Assembly (NCBI RefSeq): GCF_965204125.1
Contig: NZ_OZ241968.1
Location: 2,852,001 to 2,916,000, forward strand
Direction of reading: 5' to 3'
DNA from: Poriferisodalis sp965204125
GTDB lineage: Bacteria > Actinomycetota > Acidimicrobiia > Acidimicrobiales > Poriferisodalaceae
DNA length: 64,000 bases
The notes below the pieces were generated by a model. That model was not told the origin of the DNA. It worked only from the letters and a program-made list of their open reading frames with translations, and made no database searches. The number at the start of each line of letters is the position of its first letter. Position 1 is the stretch's first letter. Positions 43,873 through 53,472 of the stretch are shown here, in pieces. The position numbers and the translations under genes were made by a program.

Positions 43873-43881
43873 TTATGCACA
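43873..43881 (+). promoter_or_regulatory. second DnaA box upstream of nrdJ
   Basis: TTATGCACA, fitting TTATNCACA, in the same orientation and exactly 20 bp (about two helical turns) from the first. A weaker CGATCCACA lies at 43919-43927. Confidence 0.5.
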
Positions 43882-44035
43882 GGAAAGTCCCCATGAAGGG
43901 CTGTGCGTTGCCCACTTCCGATCCACAAGCGAGCGGTCGTAGCGTGCGCCTGTCGCAGGCGACTGCACGGGTCGGCAGGCGCGTCCCAGCGGGTCGACAT
44001 CGGTTTGCGACACTGGTGCAGGAGGTCAGCGGTAC

Positions 44036-46879
44036 GTGGCGATGACCGAGGCGCAGCGGGTGCGGGACGACGGCCCCGAGCACCGGCCTGCCGGCGCGCC
44101 CTTGCGCCTGCAGCGGCACTTCACCGCTGACGGCGATCACCCCTATGACACCGTGCGGTGGGAGCGCTTCGATGCGTCCATCACGAACGCGGTCGACGGA
44201 TCAGTTGCGTTCTCGCAACCCGATGTCGAGTTCCCCGCCGATTGGAGCCCCACGGCAGTCAACATCGTTGCCCAGAAGTACTTCCGGGGCACACTCGGCA
44301 CGCCGGAGCGGGAGCAGTCGCTGCGCCAGGTAATCGACCGCGTTGCCGGCACCATCACCCGGTGGGCGGTCAGCGACGGTTATTTCGCGTCGCCGGCTGA
44401 GGCGGCGACCTTCGAGGCAGAGCTGGCGTGGCTGCTGGTCCACCAGCGGGTGGCCTTCAACAGCCCGGTCTGGTTCAACATCGGCGTGAAGGGCGTGCCC
44501 CAGCAGGCGTCGGCCTGCTTCATACTCGCCGTCGACGACGAGATGGAATCGATCCTGGACTGGTACGTCACCGAGGGCCGGATCTTCAAGGGCGGCTCGG
44601 GTGCCGGGGTGAACCTGTCGGCGCTGCGGGCATCGTGCGAGCTGCTGTCGGGTGGCGGCACGGCGAGCGGCCCGGTCAGCTTCATGCGTGGCGCCGACGC
44701 GTCGGCGGGCACGATCCGCAGCGGCGGCAAGACCCGGCGGGCCGCCAAGATGGTGCTGCTCGACGCCGATCACCCCGATGTCGAGGCCTTTGTGTGGTGC
44801 AAGGCACGCGAGGAGCGCAAGGCACGGGCGCTGGCCACCGCCGGGTTCGACATGGATGTCGACGGCGCCGACTCATTCTCGGTGCAGTATCAGAATGCGA
44901 ACAACTCGGTGAGGCTGCCCGACGAGTTCATGGAGGCGGTCGCTGCCGACGGCACTTGGGAGTTGCGGGCCCGCACGACCGGCGAGGTCACCGCTGTCAT
45001 GCGTGCGCGCGACCTCCTTGCCCAGATTGCCCAAGCCGCCTGGGAATGCGCCGACCCTGGCGTGCAGTTCTCCACCACGATCAACAGCTGGCACACCGCG
45101 CCCGCCCACGGCCAGATCAGCGCCAGCAACCCATGCAGCGAGTACGTCCACCTCGACAACTCGGCCTGCAACCTGGCGAGCGTCAACCTGCTGCCCTTCT
45201 TCGGGGACCACGCCGCCGGCAGCGAGTTCGACATCGAGGGCTTCCGTCAGGCGGTGCGCATCACGTTCATCGCCCAGGACGTGCTGGTAAGCCACGCCGA
45301 CTACCCGACGGAACTGATCGGCGAGACCTCCCGGAGCTTCCGCCAGCTCGGGCTGGGCTTCACGAATCTCGGGGCGCTGCTGATGGCAGCGGGCGTTCCC
45401 TACGACTCTCAGCAGGCCAGGGCGCTAGCGGCATCGCTCACCGCGCTCATGTGCGGCGAGGCGTACGCCACGTCCGCCGACCTGGCTGAGCGGCTCGGCG
45501 CCTTCGACGGCTTCGACGCGAACGCGGAGGCGATGTGCGGCGTGCTGGGCCGCCACCGCGACTCGCTGGACCGCATCGAGCCGTGTGCCGACCCGGCGGA
45601 CGCCGGCACAGGCATGGCAGCGCTCACCGAGGAGCTGCGTGCCGCGGCGCGCGCTCGCTGGCGCCGTGCCACCTCGGGCTGCGAGTCTCATGGCGTTCGC
45701 AACTCTCAGGCCACGGTGATCGCTCCCACCGGGACGATCTCGTTCATGATGGACTGCGACACCACCGGGATCGAGCCCGATCTGGGCTTAGTGAAGCACA
45801 AGAAGCTGGTGGGCGGCGGCGATCTGCGCATCGTGAACTCGACGGTGCCCGTCGCGCTCAACCGGCTCGGCTACTCGCTCTCGGAGATCGCCGACATCGA
45901 GGCGCACATCCTCGCTACGGGCCACATCGCCGGCGCGCCGCACCTGGCCAGCGCTCACCGGGCGGTGTTCGCCTGCTCGATCGGCAGCGATGCCATCTCG
46001 CCGCAGGGCCACGTTGCGATGATGGCTGCCTGCCAGCCGTTCGTCTCGGGTGCGATCTCCAAGACCGTCAACCTGCCCGAATCGGCATCCGTCGGCGACA
46101 TCGAGGACCTGATCGTCGAGTCGTGGCGGCTCGGGCTCAAGGCGGTGGCGATCTATCGCGACAACTGCAAGGTGAGCCAGCCCCTGTCGGTCGGCCCGGC
46201 CACCTCGTCGGCCGGTGCACCGGCCACTGCCGCGTCGGCCGAGGGGGCTGCGGCATCCGCTGCCGCCGCGCTGGGGAGTGCCGTGGTGCCGCCGCGCAAC
46301 CGGCTGCCGCGCAGCCGCCAGTCGCGCACGTTCTCCTTCCGGGTCACCGACTGCCACGGCTTCATGACCGTCGGCGAGTACGACGACGGCCGGCCCGGCG
46401 AGATCTTCCTCACGGTGGCGAAGCAGGGGTCCACGCTGGCCGGGATCATGGATGCATTCGCCATCTCGGTCAGCCACGGCTTGCAGTACGGGGTGCCGCT
46501 GCGTTCCTACGTGGAGGCCTTCACCAATATGCGGTTCGAGCCTGCGGGGCTCACCGACGACCCTGAGCTGCGGATCGCCACGAGCATCGTCGACTACATC
46601 TTCCGCCGCCTGGCGCTCGAGTACCTGTCGTTCGACGAGCGCACCGACTTGGGCGTGCTCAGCGTCGACGAGCGCACCGATCCGCCGCTGCCTGGGCTCG
46701 AGAGCGCAACGGTCGAGAGCGCGATCGGTGTCGAACCGGCGCCCGACCCGCCGTCGCACCGCACTGAGGCCCGCTGGTATGCCGATGCACCGCTGTGCAT
46801 GACCTGCGGCGACCGGATGGTGCGCGCCGGCTCGTGCTTTGCCTGCCGCTCCTGTGGCGCGACCAGCGGCTGCGGCTGA
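44036..46879 (+). CDS. nrdJ: vitamin B12-dependent (class II) ribonucleotide reductase
   Basis: A 947-residue enzyme that makes deoxynucleotides using adenosylcobalamin. QRVAFNSPVWFNIG near residue 136 and QASACFILAVDDEMESI near 156 begin the ten-stranded barrel; GGSGAGVNLSALR, SNPCSEYVHLDNSACNLASVNL near 362 and APTGTISFMMDCDTTGIEPD near 563 are active-site and substrate regions. The C terminus has redox or zinc cysteines (CMTCGDRM, CFACRSCG). GGAGG ends ten bases before the GTG at 44036, favouring it over the ATG at 44042. I see no cobalamin riboswitch; two DnaA boxes lie upstream. Confidence 0.95.
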   Translation: MAMTEAQRVRDDGPEHRPAGAPLRLQRHFTADGDHPYDTVRWERFDASITNAVDGSVAFSQPDVEFPADWSPTAVNIVAQKYFRGTLGTPEREQSLRQVIDRVAGTITRWAVSDGYFASPAEAATFEAELAWLLVHQRVAFNSPVWFNIGVKGVPQQASACFILAVDDEMESILDWYVTEGRIFKGGSGAGVNLSALRASCELLSGGGTASGPVSFMRGADASAGTIRSGGKTRRAAKMVLLDADHPDVEAFVWCKAREERKARALATAGFDMDVDGADSFSVQYQNANNSVRLPDEFMEAVAADGTWELRARTTGEVTAVMRARDLLAQIAQAAWECADPGVQFSTTINSWHTAPAHGQISASNPCSEYVHLDNSACNLASVNLLPFFGDHAAGSEFDIEGFRQAVRITFIAQDVLVSHADYPTELIGETSRSFRQLGLGFTNLGALLMAAGVPYDSQQARALAASLTALMCGEAYATSADLAERLGAFDGFDANAEAMCGVLGRHRDSLDRIEPCADPADAGTGMAALTEELRAAARARWRRATSGCESHGVRNSQATVIAPTGTISFMMDCDTTGIEPDLGLVKHKKLVGGGDLRIVNSTVPVALNRLGYSLSEIADIEAHILATGHIAGAPHLASAHRAVFACSIGSDAISPQGHVAMMAACQPFVSGAISKTVNLPESASVGDIEDLIVESWRLGLKAVAIYRDNCKVSQPLSVGPATSSAGAPATAASAEGAAASAAAALGSAVVPPRNRLPRSRQSRTFSFRVTDCHGFMTVGEYDDGRPGEIFLTVAKQGSTLAGIMDAFAISVSHGLQYGVPLRSYVEAFTNMRFEPAGLTDDPELRIATSIVDYIFRRLALEYLSFDERTDLGVLSVDERTDPPLPGLESATVESAIGVEPAPDPPSHRTEARWYADAPLCMTCGDRMVRAGSCFACRSCGATSGCG

Positions 46880-46899
46880 GAGGCTGAGCCGCGAGGCCG

Positions 46900-49203
46900 T
46901 CAGGCGCCTCGCTCGATCGGGCAGCACCCCGGAGCGCAGCTGTCCGGGTGTGGCCCGAGATGTCCGACCGCGGGCCGGTCGGCGCGCAGGCCTGCCGTCT
47001 CCTCCACGAGATCCGCCAGTGCCTCCACGAACAGCTGATGCGTACCGACCGACCGGGCTCGCACCATGGTGATGCCGGCGCGAGCGGCCGTGGCGCGTGC
47101 TGTGGTGTCGAGATCGACGAGCACTTCCATGTGGTCGGAGACGAAACCGAGCGGCACGACGAGGGCGGTACGGCAGCCTGCCGAACCGAGCTGGGCGAGA
47201 CGGTCGCTGACGTCGGGTTCCAGCCACGGGACGTGCGGCGGGCCGCTGCGCGACTGGTACACCACCTCGATGTCACCGGTCAGGCCCGCCATGCCGGCGA
47301 CTGTCTCGGCGGCATCGCGGAGCTGCGCCTCGTAGTTGCACGATGCAGCCATCCGGCTCGGAATGCTGTGCGCGGTGAACAGGGTGTGCACATCGCTGCG
47401 CAGGCGAGCGCCGTCGAGTGCCTCACGGATGCGTTCGGCCATGGCGCCTGCGAATCCGGGGTGATTGCCATAGACGCGCACCCGCGACAGGCGTGGTGCT
47501 CCGGGCAGCTCGTCGGCAGCTCGTGCAAGGTCTTCGTGGTACTGGCGGCAGCCCGAATACGAGCTGAATGCGGAGGTCACGATCACCGCCGCGTGGCGGC
47601 GGCCTTCGCCGGCCATCTGGCCGACGGTGTCACGCAGGTACGGGTGCCAGTTGCGATTGCCCCAATAGCACGCCAATGGCCTGCTGCGGCGAGCCAGCTC
47701 GCCCGACAGAGCCGCCCGCAACGCGCGGTTCTGCTCGTTGATCGGGCTCACGCCGCCATGACGCAGATACTGCTGGGAGACCTGAGCGAGTCGCTCGGCG
47801 GGCACGTCGCGTCCCCGGGTGACGTTCTGCAGGAACGGCATCACGTCGTCAGGACCCTCAGGCCCCCCGAACGACAGCAGCAGCACGGAATCGACCGACG
47901 AGGACCCGATGGCGGCTTCCGCCGGCGCTGCCCGGAACGACTGCACGGTGACCGGCCTGCGCTGCCCGAGCCCAGCGGCGTCACTGGCGCCGACCGTGGC
48001 GAGGGGAACAATGCGGGCGCGACCGGAAGCGACCAGCAACGGCACCGATGTGAGCGCAACGATCATCGCCGCCACGATGGTCACGCGGTAGCCGGCGCCG
48101 TCGATCAGCAAGCCGGCCAGCGGTGGCCCGGCGAGCCCGCCGATGCCTGCAGCGGTGTACAGCGCGCCCAAAACGCCGCCGAGGCCGGCGAGCCCGAAGA
48201 GCTCTGCCGCAACCGCTGGCGACAGTGCGATGAACCCGCCGTAGCTGCAGCCCATCACCAGCGCGTAGATCACGAGCACCGTGTAGTTGTCGCCGGCAAA
48301 GAGCCAGATCAGGTAGCTCAGCCCCATGATCGTGAAGGCGAGCTGGTACAGCCGCATGAGCGGCAGCACAGTCCCGAGTGCTCCCAGCACCAACCGTCCG
48401 AGCAGTGATGCGAGGCCGATGATGCTGATCAGCCACTGACCGCCCGGCTTGCCGAGGTCGTCGAGGTAGTCCTTGATGTAGATGATCGGCACGAACAGGC
48501 TGGCACTCAGGAGCATCATCGAGAAATAGAGCAGCGTGTAGCGCCGGTTGTGCATGAGCCTGAGCAGCGACGGCATCTCGCTCGGGGGCGCCACATGAGG
48601 CGGCCGCCGGGCGGCGATCGCTGCCAGCATGAGCAATCCCGTCGATGCGACAGCCAGCACTTGGTAGGTGTCCCGCCAGCCGTAGACGTCGATGAGCCGT
48701 TCGGCCCCCCAGGCGCCGGCGAACTGACCCAGTCCGATTCCGGCCACGGCGACACCCAGCGCCGCTGTGCGGTGACGCTCGAACCAGCCGCCGACCACCG
48801 AGACCATCGGGACGTACGCGCACGCCACGCTGATCCCCACGCCCAGCACGTAGGAGGTCATCGCCACCCACAGGCTCTGGGCCAGGCTGGTCGCCCAGAG
48901 ACCGGCTCCGAGGGCGACGGCACCGGCGAAGAGCACACGTCTGGGTCCGTAGCGATCGCCGAGGCGACCGGTGAACACACCGAGCACGAAATAGAGGAAC
49001 GTCGGGATCGCGAAGAGCAGCGAGGCCAGGCCGGTGCCGATGCCGAACTCGTCGCGGATGGAGTCGAGGACGACTCCGAAGCTGTAGGCCACACCGAAGA
49101 CTGCGAAGGTGGCGAGCGAGGCCGACAGCGCGACCGCCCATCCCGCAGCCGAGTCCAGCTGGAGGCTCCGGGCGGTGACGCCCTCGTCGGCGGTTGTGCT
49201 CAA
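46900..49203 (-). CDS. MFS transporter fused to ferrochelatase
   Basis: One uninterrupted 767-codon frame. Residues about 20-395 are a twelve-helix MFS transporter of the monocarboxylate/oxalate type (GVVLDSIRDEFG; FTGRLGDRYGPRRVL at loop 2-3). After a 40-residue Ala-rich linker, residues about 437-767 are a full ferrochelatase: LLLSFGGPEGPDDVMPFLQN, YWGNRNWHPYL, FTAHSIPSRM with catalytic His612, and FVSDHMEVLVDLD with Glu693. Cys552 and SCAPGCCP at the C terminus fit the [2Fe-2S] ligands of actinobacterial enzymes, which use coproporphyrin III. In-frame GTG codons near 47946 could start a separate ferrochelatase. The first start is TTG. Confidence 0.85.
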   Translation of the reverse strand: MSTTADEGVTARSLQLDSAAGWAVALSASLATFAVFGVAYSFGVVLDSIRDEFGIGTGLASLLFAIPTFLYFVLGVFTGRLGDRYGPRRVLFAGAVALGAGLWATSLAQSLWVAMTSYVLGVGISVACAYVPMVSVVGGWFERHRTAALGVAVAGIGLGQFAGAWGAERLIDVYGWRDTYQVLAVASTGLLMLAAIAARRPPHVAPPSEMPSLLRLMHNRRYTLLYFSMMLLSASLFVPIIYIKDYLDDLGKPGGQWLISIIGLASLLGRLVLGALGTVLPLMRLYQLAFTIMGLSYLIWLFAGDNYTVLVIYALVMGCSYGGFIALSPAVAAELFGLAGLGGVLGALYTAAGIGGLAGPPLAGLLIDGAGYRVTIVAAMIVALTSVPLLVASGRARIVPLATVGASDAAGLGQRRPVTVQSFRAAPAEAAIGSSSVDSVLLLSFGGPEGPDDVMPFLQNVTRGRDVPAERLAQVSQQYLRHGGVSPINEQNRALRAALSGELARRSRPLACYWGNRNWHPYLRDTVGQMAGEGRRHAAVIVTSAFSSYSGCRQYHEDLARAADELPGAPRLSRVRVYGNHPGFAGAMAERIREALDGARLRSDVHTLFTAHSIPSRMAASCNYEAQLRDAAETVAGMAGLTGDIEVVYQSRSGPPHVPWLEPDVSDRLAQLGSAGCRTALVVPLGFVSDHMEVLVDLDTTARATAARAGITMVRARSVGTHQLFVEALADLVEETAGLRADRPAVGHLGPHPDSCAPGCCPIERGA

Positions 49204-49329
49204 GGTCGTACGCCCGGTGCTGTGCAGTCAGCGCCGCCGCTGTCGACTCACCAGCGGCGCGAACGGGCACATTACTGCCGTACCGTTGCACCGGCAGGAG
49301 CCGATTCAGATTCGGAGGGGACCAGCGAG

Positions 49330-49611
49330 ATGACCGCCCAGACCCTCAGCCACGGCGCCAGCAGCAGTCCAGTCGCCAGCGGTTCTGCCGCGGGCAGTCC
49401 CGATGTCATCGAGCGTCCCGACACCCGCACGACCGAGGGCGATCACGACCGCTTCTCTCACTACGTGAACAAGACGGCGCTGACCCGCTCGGCCGTCAGC
49501 GGCGAAGCGGTCGTGGCGCTGTGCGGCAAGAAGTGGGTGCCGACGCGAGACGGCGAGCGCTACCCGGTGTGCCCCGCCTGCAAGGAGATCTACGCCGGCC
49601 TGCGTTCGTGA
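49330..49611 (+). CDS. DUF3039 domain-containing protein
   Basis: A 93-residue protein. The C-terminal half matches DUF3039: HYVNKTALTRSAVSGEAVVALCGKKWVP and YPVCPACKEIYAGL, with three Cys that may bind zinc. The N-terminal 40 residues are Ser/Gly-rich. Function unknown; the family is widespread in Actinomycetota. GGAGGGG lies upstream of the ATG, and a TACCGT hexamer further up. Confidence 0.82.
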   Translation: MTAQTLSHGASSSPVASGSAAGSPDVIERPDTRTTEGDHDRFSHYVNKTALTRSAVSGEAVVALCGKKWVPTRDGERYPVCPACKEIYAGLRS

Positions 49612-49756
49612 CGCAAGAAATTGGACAATGGCAGATCGCGGGACGCGACTAGCCTTGCGACCATCGTGACCGAACCAACCGTCGGCAAGTCTGGTTGCCG
49701 TCTGCGCGCCGTCGACTCATGAGCGCTGTGCTGACGACTTACTGCGCCGGAGCCCA

Positions 49757-50719
49757 GTGACCGACACACAGGTCCGGATACACGTGCCGGGCAATCACCT
49801 CATGGTCGGGGTGCTGGGACAGCGCGACGAGCACTTGCGGTTGGTGGCAGACCACTTTGCAGATGCCGACATCCACGTGCGCGGCAACGAGATCACCGTG
49901 GCCGGGCCCAGCGCAGCGCTCGTCGGGCAGGTCTTCGAGGAGATGGTGCACGTGCTCGAGGCCGGCCAGCGCATCGAGCCCGAGATGCTCGACCGCGTCA
50001 TTGACATGGTCGAGGCCGACGAGAGCCCGAGCGACGTGCTGTCCGCCCCGATCGTGCGCGCGCCCAACGGCAGGGTGGTGCGGGCCAAGAGCGCCGGCCA
50101 GAAGCGCTACGTGGAGATGATCCGCTCCAACATTGTGACGTTTGCTGTCGGGCCGGCCGGCACCGGCAAGACGTGGCTTGCGGTGGCGCTTGCCGTCGAT
50201 GCGCTGATGTCGAAGGCCGTGCGGCGCATCGTGCTCACCCGTCCGGCAGTGGAAGCGGGCGAACGGCTGGGCTTCCTGCCAGGGGATCTGATGGCCAAGA
50301 TCGACCCGTATCTGGCCCCTTTGTATGACTCGCTGTACGACATGCTCGATGTGGAGACCGCTGCCAAGCTGCTCGAGCGCAAGACGATCGACGTAGCGCC
50401 GTTGGCATTCATGCGCGGCCGCACGCTCAACGACAGCTTCATCATCCTCGACGAGGCGCAGAACACCACACCCGAGCAGATGAAGATGTTCCTGACCCGC
50501 ATCGGCTTCGGCTCCAAGGTGGTGGTGACCGGCGACCGCACGCAGATCGACGTGCCCGGCGGCAAGAGCGGGCTGATCGACGTGGAACAGGCGCTGGACG
50601 GCATTCCCGGGCTTGCGTTTGCGCGCCTCGGCAGGCGGGACATCACCCGGCATCGCATCGTGGGCGACATCGTGGCGGCGTATGACCGGCGTGACGCGAA
50701 ACGCAACGGCAGCGAGTGA
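49757..50719 (+). CDS. phoH: PhoH-like ATPase
   Basis: A 320-residue P-loop protein. An N-terminal KH-like portion (residues 1-100) precedes the PhoH domain with Walker A GPAGTGKT (132-139), TRPAVEAGERLGFLPGD, and Walker B IILDEAQN (229-236). The gene order with ybeY, corC and era is conserved and links it to rRNA and ribosome metabolism. The start is GTG; four bases separate its stop from the ybeY start. Confidence 0.93.
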   Translation: MTDTQVRIHVPGNHLMVGVLGQRDEHLRLVADHFADADIHVRGNEITVAGPSAALVGQVFEEMVHVLEAGQRIEPEMLDRVIDMVEADESPSDVLSAPIVRAPNGRVVRAKSAGQKRYVEMIRSNIVTFAVGPAGTGKTWLAVALAVDALMSKAVRRIVLTRPAVEAGERLGFLPGDLMAKIDPYLAPLYDSLYDMLDVETAAKLLERKTIDVAPLAFMRGRTLNDSFIILDEAQNTTPEQMKMFLTRIGFGSKVVVTGDRTQIDVPGGKSGLIDVEQALDGIPGLAFARLGRRDITRHRIVGDIVAAYDRRDAKRNGSE

Positions 50720-50723
50720 ACGA

Positions 50724-51224
50724 GTGGCTGGTGGCTGCACCGGCGATGACGGCGTGCTGATCGCTGATCGTCAGAACGACGTGCAGATCGATGCCCGGCG
50801 CTACCGCGTGCTGGTGCGGCAGGTGCTGGAGGCCGAGGGTGTGCCGCCGGGCACCGAAACCGCCGTGACGTTCGTGGGCCGCGACGAGATGGCCGAGCTG
50901 AATGAAGCTCACATGGGTCACGCCGGGCCGACCGACGTGCTCGCCTTCCCGCTGGATCTGGTGCCGGGCCCGCAGGCGCCCGACGAGACCGGCGTTCAGC
51001 TGGCCGGCGACATCGTCGTGTGCCCAGCCATCGCTGCGGTGAACGCGGAGGCAGGCAAGGGGTCTCGCCCGGGCCACGACGGTACCGTCGCCGCGGAAAT
51101 CGATTTGCTCGTGGTGCACGGCGTGCTGCACTTGCTCGGCATGGATCACGCGGAGCCCGCCGAAGCCGATGCCATGCGCGCTCGCGAGACTGAGCACTTG
51201 CACAGCTTGTGGAGCCATTCATGA
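50724..51224 (+). CDS. ybeY: endoribonuclease YbeY (rRNA maturation factor)
   Basis: A 166-residue zinc endoribonuclease acting in 16S rRNA 3' maturation and ribosome quality control. HGVLHLLGMDH contains the zinc ligands His132, His136 and His142, and AHMGHAGPTDVLAFPLD near residue 62 is the other family signature. The GTG at 50724 was chosen as first in-frame start after phoH; GTG 50754 is an alternative. Its stop overlaps the corC start as ATGA. Confidence 0.93.
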   Translation: MAGGCTGDDGVLIADRQNDVQIDARRYRVLVRQVLEAEGVPPGTETAVTFVGRDEMAELNEAHMGHAGPTDVLAFPLDLVPGPQAPDETGVQLAGDIVVCPAIAAVNAEAGKGSRPGHDGTVAAEIDLLVVHGVLHLLGMDHAEPAEADAMRARETEHLHSLWSHS

Positions 51225-52555
51225 ACTGGGTGCTGGGCATTGTCGCGGCGGCAATCCTGCTCGCGGCGGCCATGTTCCTGCGACTGGTCGAGGCGACGTT
51301 CGTGCGTCTGGGCCGAGCCCGCGCATCGGGCCTCGACGAGTCCAACGGCAACGGAGAGCGTCACAACGGCGACCGCGACAACGGGCACCCGAGCGCCTCG
51401 CCGAAGGCCTCGCTGGAGCAGCTCGTGGAGGACCGCGAGGTGGTGCTGGGTCCGGTCTCGCTGCTGCGCGTGCTGGCCCAGGTGACGCTGGTGGGCGGTG
51501 TCACCTGGGTTGCCGCGAGCCGAACGGGAGCGGCGGGCATCGTGGCCGCCATTGCCGTGACGGCCGTCGTGCTGTTCGGCGTGACCGAGGCGATGCCCCG
51601 GCGCTGGGGGGTCGAGGCCAACGACCGTATGGCGCGGGTGCTCGCGCCGGTTGCTCGGGTGCTGAGCCGCACCGGACCGCTCGCTTGGGTGGCCCGGCTG
51701 CTGGCATTCCCCGCGAGAGCCGTGGGTCCCGCTGCGACGCAGGGCGACAGCGGCGAGGTCACCGAAGACGAGCTGGTAGCACTGGCATCGGCTGCGGCGC
51801 AGGCCAGCCTGATCGAGGACAGCGAGGCCGAGTTGATCGGCCAGATCATGGAGCTCGGCGACACCATCGTGCGTGAGGTGATGGTGCCTCGCCCCGACAT
51901 GATCACCGTGAGCCTCGACGACAGCGTCGCTGATGCGCTGGAGAAAGTCATCGCCTCAGGCTTCACACGTCTGCCGGTGACCGACGCCAGTGTTGATGAC
52001 CTTCGGGGAATCGTGCTGGCAAAGGATCTCGTTGCCGCCTACCTGCACGGCACGCCAACGGAGCGGCCGAGCTCGGACGGCGTGGTGACGTGCGCACAGG
52101 TGCTGCGGCCGGCCACCTTCGTGCCGGAGACGAAACGGGTCAGCGACCTGATGCGCGAGATGCAGGAGTCCAAGTCGCACCTGGCGATCGCCGTGGACGA
52201 GTACGGCGGCGTGGCAGGCCTCGTGACGCTGGAGGACATCATCGAGGAGCTCGTCGGCGAGATCGCCGACGAGTACGACGCGGACGAGGCGCTCGTCCAG
52301 GAAGCGGACGACGGCGCATTCATGTTCTCGGGGCGGCTGCCCGCGTCGCGGCTGGCCGAGGTGCTGGAGCTTCGACTGCCCGAGGGCGACTGGGACACGG
52401 TCGGCGGCTTGGTGCTCGACCGCATGGGCCATGTGCCAGAGACGGGCGAGACCACGGAACTCGATGGCTGGTGCCTGTCTGCACTCGAGGTGGCAGGCCG
52501 GCGTATCAACCTCGTCGGCGCCCGGCGGGGTGCCGATCCGGCGGGTTCCGGGTAG
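51221..52555 (+). CDS. CorC/HlyC-family CBS-domain membrane protein
   Basis: A 444-residue protein of the hemolysin C/CorC group. An N-terminal DUF21-like membrane region (about residues 1-160) is shorter in motif content than usual, followed by EAELIGQIMELGDTIVREVMVPRPDMITV, a CBS pair (about 205-340, with DEYGGVAGLVTLEDIIEELVGEIADE) and the C-terminal transporter-associated domain. Members are proposed Mg/Co efflux proteins. It sits between ybeY and era, the usual order. Confidence 0.88.
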   Translation: MNWVLGIVAAAILLAAAMFLRLVEATFVRLGRARASGLDESNGNGERHNGDRDNGHPSASPKASLEQLVEDREVVLGPVSLLRVLAQVTLVGGVTWVAASRTGAAGIVAAIAVTAVVLFGVTEAMPRRWGVEANDRMARVLAPVARVLSRTGPLAWVARLLAFPARAVGPAATQGDSGEVTEDELVALASAAAQASLIEDSEAELIGQIMELGDTIVREVMVPRPDMITVSLDDSVADALEKVIASGFTRLPVTDASVDDLRGIVLAKDLVAAYLHGTPTERPSSDGVVTCAQVLRPATFVPETKRVSDLMREMQESKSHLAIAVDEYGGVAGLVTLEDIIEELVGEIADEYDADEALVQEADDGAFMFSGRLPASRLAEVLELRLPEGDWDTVGGLVLDRMGHVPETGETTELDGWCLSALEVAGRRINLVGARRGADPAGSG

Positions 52556-52569
52556 GCCCGGAGCGGGCG

Positions 52570-53451
52570 GTGCGCTCAGGCTTTGTGACCCTCGTGGGGC
52601 GCCCGAATGCAGGCAAGTCGACATTGCTGAACTGCCTGGTGGGCAGCAAGATCAGCATCACTTCCGCCAAGCCCCAGACCACTCGGCTGCGTGTCATGGG
52701 CGTGCGGCACCTGCCCGACGCGCAGATCGTCTTCGTCGACACGCCCGGCATCGCCAAGCCGGTCACGCCGCTGGGGGAGCAGCTCAACGAGACTGCCCGT
52801 ACCGCCGTCACCGAGCTGGATCCGCTGGACGTGATCTGCATGGTGCTCGACGCCACAGCACCGCTCGGCCGTGGCGACCGCTTGATCTGGGAGTTGCTGC
52901 CGCCGGGCATCTCCACAGTGGTCGCGGTCACGAAGTGCGACCGGGCGTCGAGGGTCCAAGTGCTCGACCAGCTTTCCGCCGCCGCGGAGTTCGACGCCGA
53001 TGCGTACTTCCCCGTGTCGGGAGTGAGCGGCGAGGGCACTGATGCCTTGATCAACCACTTGGCGGCCGGCCTGAGCGAGGGACCGGCGTACTTTCCTCCC
53101 GAGAGCATCACGGATCTGCCCGATGCGTGGCGCATCTCCGAGGCGGTGCGGGAGCAGTTGCTGGCGCGACTGGGTGACGAACTTCCTTACAGCATCGCGG
53201 TCCGTGTCACCGAATGGGAGCCAGACCGCATCCGCTGCGACATTGCCGTGGAGCGGCCTTCGCAGAAGGGCATCGTGATCGGCAAGGGCGGGCGGATGCT
53301 GCGAGAGGTGGGCACGGCGGCACGCCGCGAGCTGGGCCTCGACGGTGTCTATCTGGAGCTGCGGGTCCGCGTGGAGCCGGACTGGCAGCGCACCCCCGAT
53401 GCAGTCGCCCGCATGCTCGCACCCGAGGCCCCCACCGAGCCTCTCGACTGA
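52570..53451 (+). CDS. era: GTPase Era
   Basis: A 293-residue GTPase that binds 16S rRNA during 30S assembly. G1 is GRPNAGKS (10-17), G3 DTPG (57-60), G4 TKCD (121-124), and the C-terminal KH domain has GIVIGKGGRMLREVG (234-248). The start is the GTG at 52570, since the family begins FVTLVGRPNAGKST; the longer open frame upstream is a shadow of the corC gene. Confidence 0.95.
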   Translation: MRSGFVTLVGRPNAGKSTLLNCLVGSKISITSAKPQTTRLRVMGVRHLPDAQIVFVDTPGIAKPVTPLGEQLNETARTAVTELDPLDVICMVLDATAPLGRGDRLIWELLPPGISTVVAVTKCDRASRVQVLDQLSAAAEFDADAYFPVSGVSGEGTDALINHLAAGLSEGPAYFPPESITDLPDAWRISEAVREQLLARLGDELPYSIAVRVTEWEPDRIRCDIAVERPSQKGIVIGKGGRMLREVGTAARRELGLDGVYLELRVRVEPDWQRTPDAVARMLAPEAPTEPLD

Positions 53452-53472
53452 GGGCCCTGGTCTGCTCGCGCC

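Noticed and set aside
43853..43927. Chromosomal origin of replication
   Set aside because: Only two good DnaA boxes and one weak one, no AT-rich unwinding region, and no dnaA, dnaN or rpmH nearby.
43805..44035. Cobalamin riboswitch upstream of the B12-dependent reductase
   Set aside because: Expected from the enzyme type, but I could not find the conserved B12-box core or a plausible fold; only DnaA-like boxes are clear.
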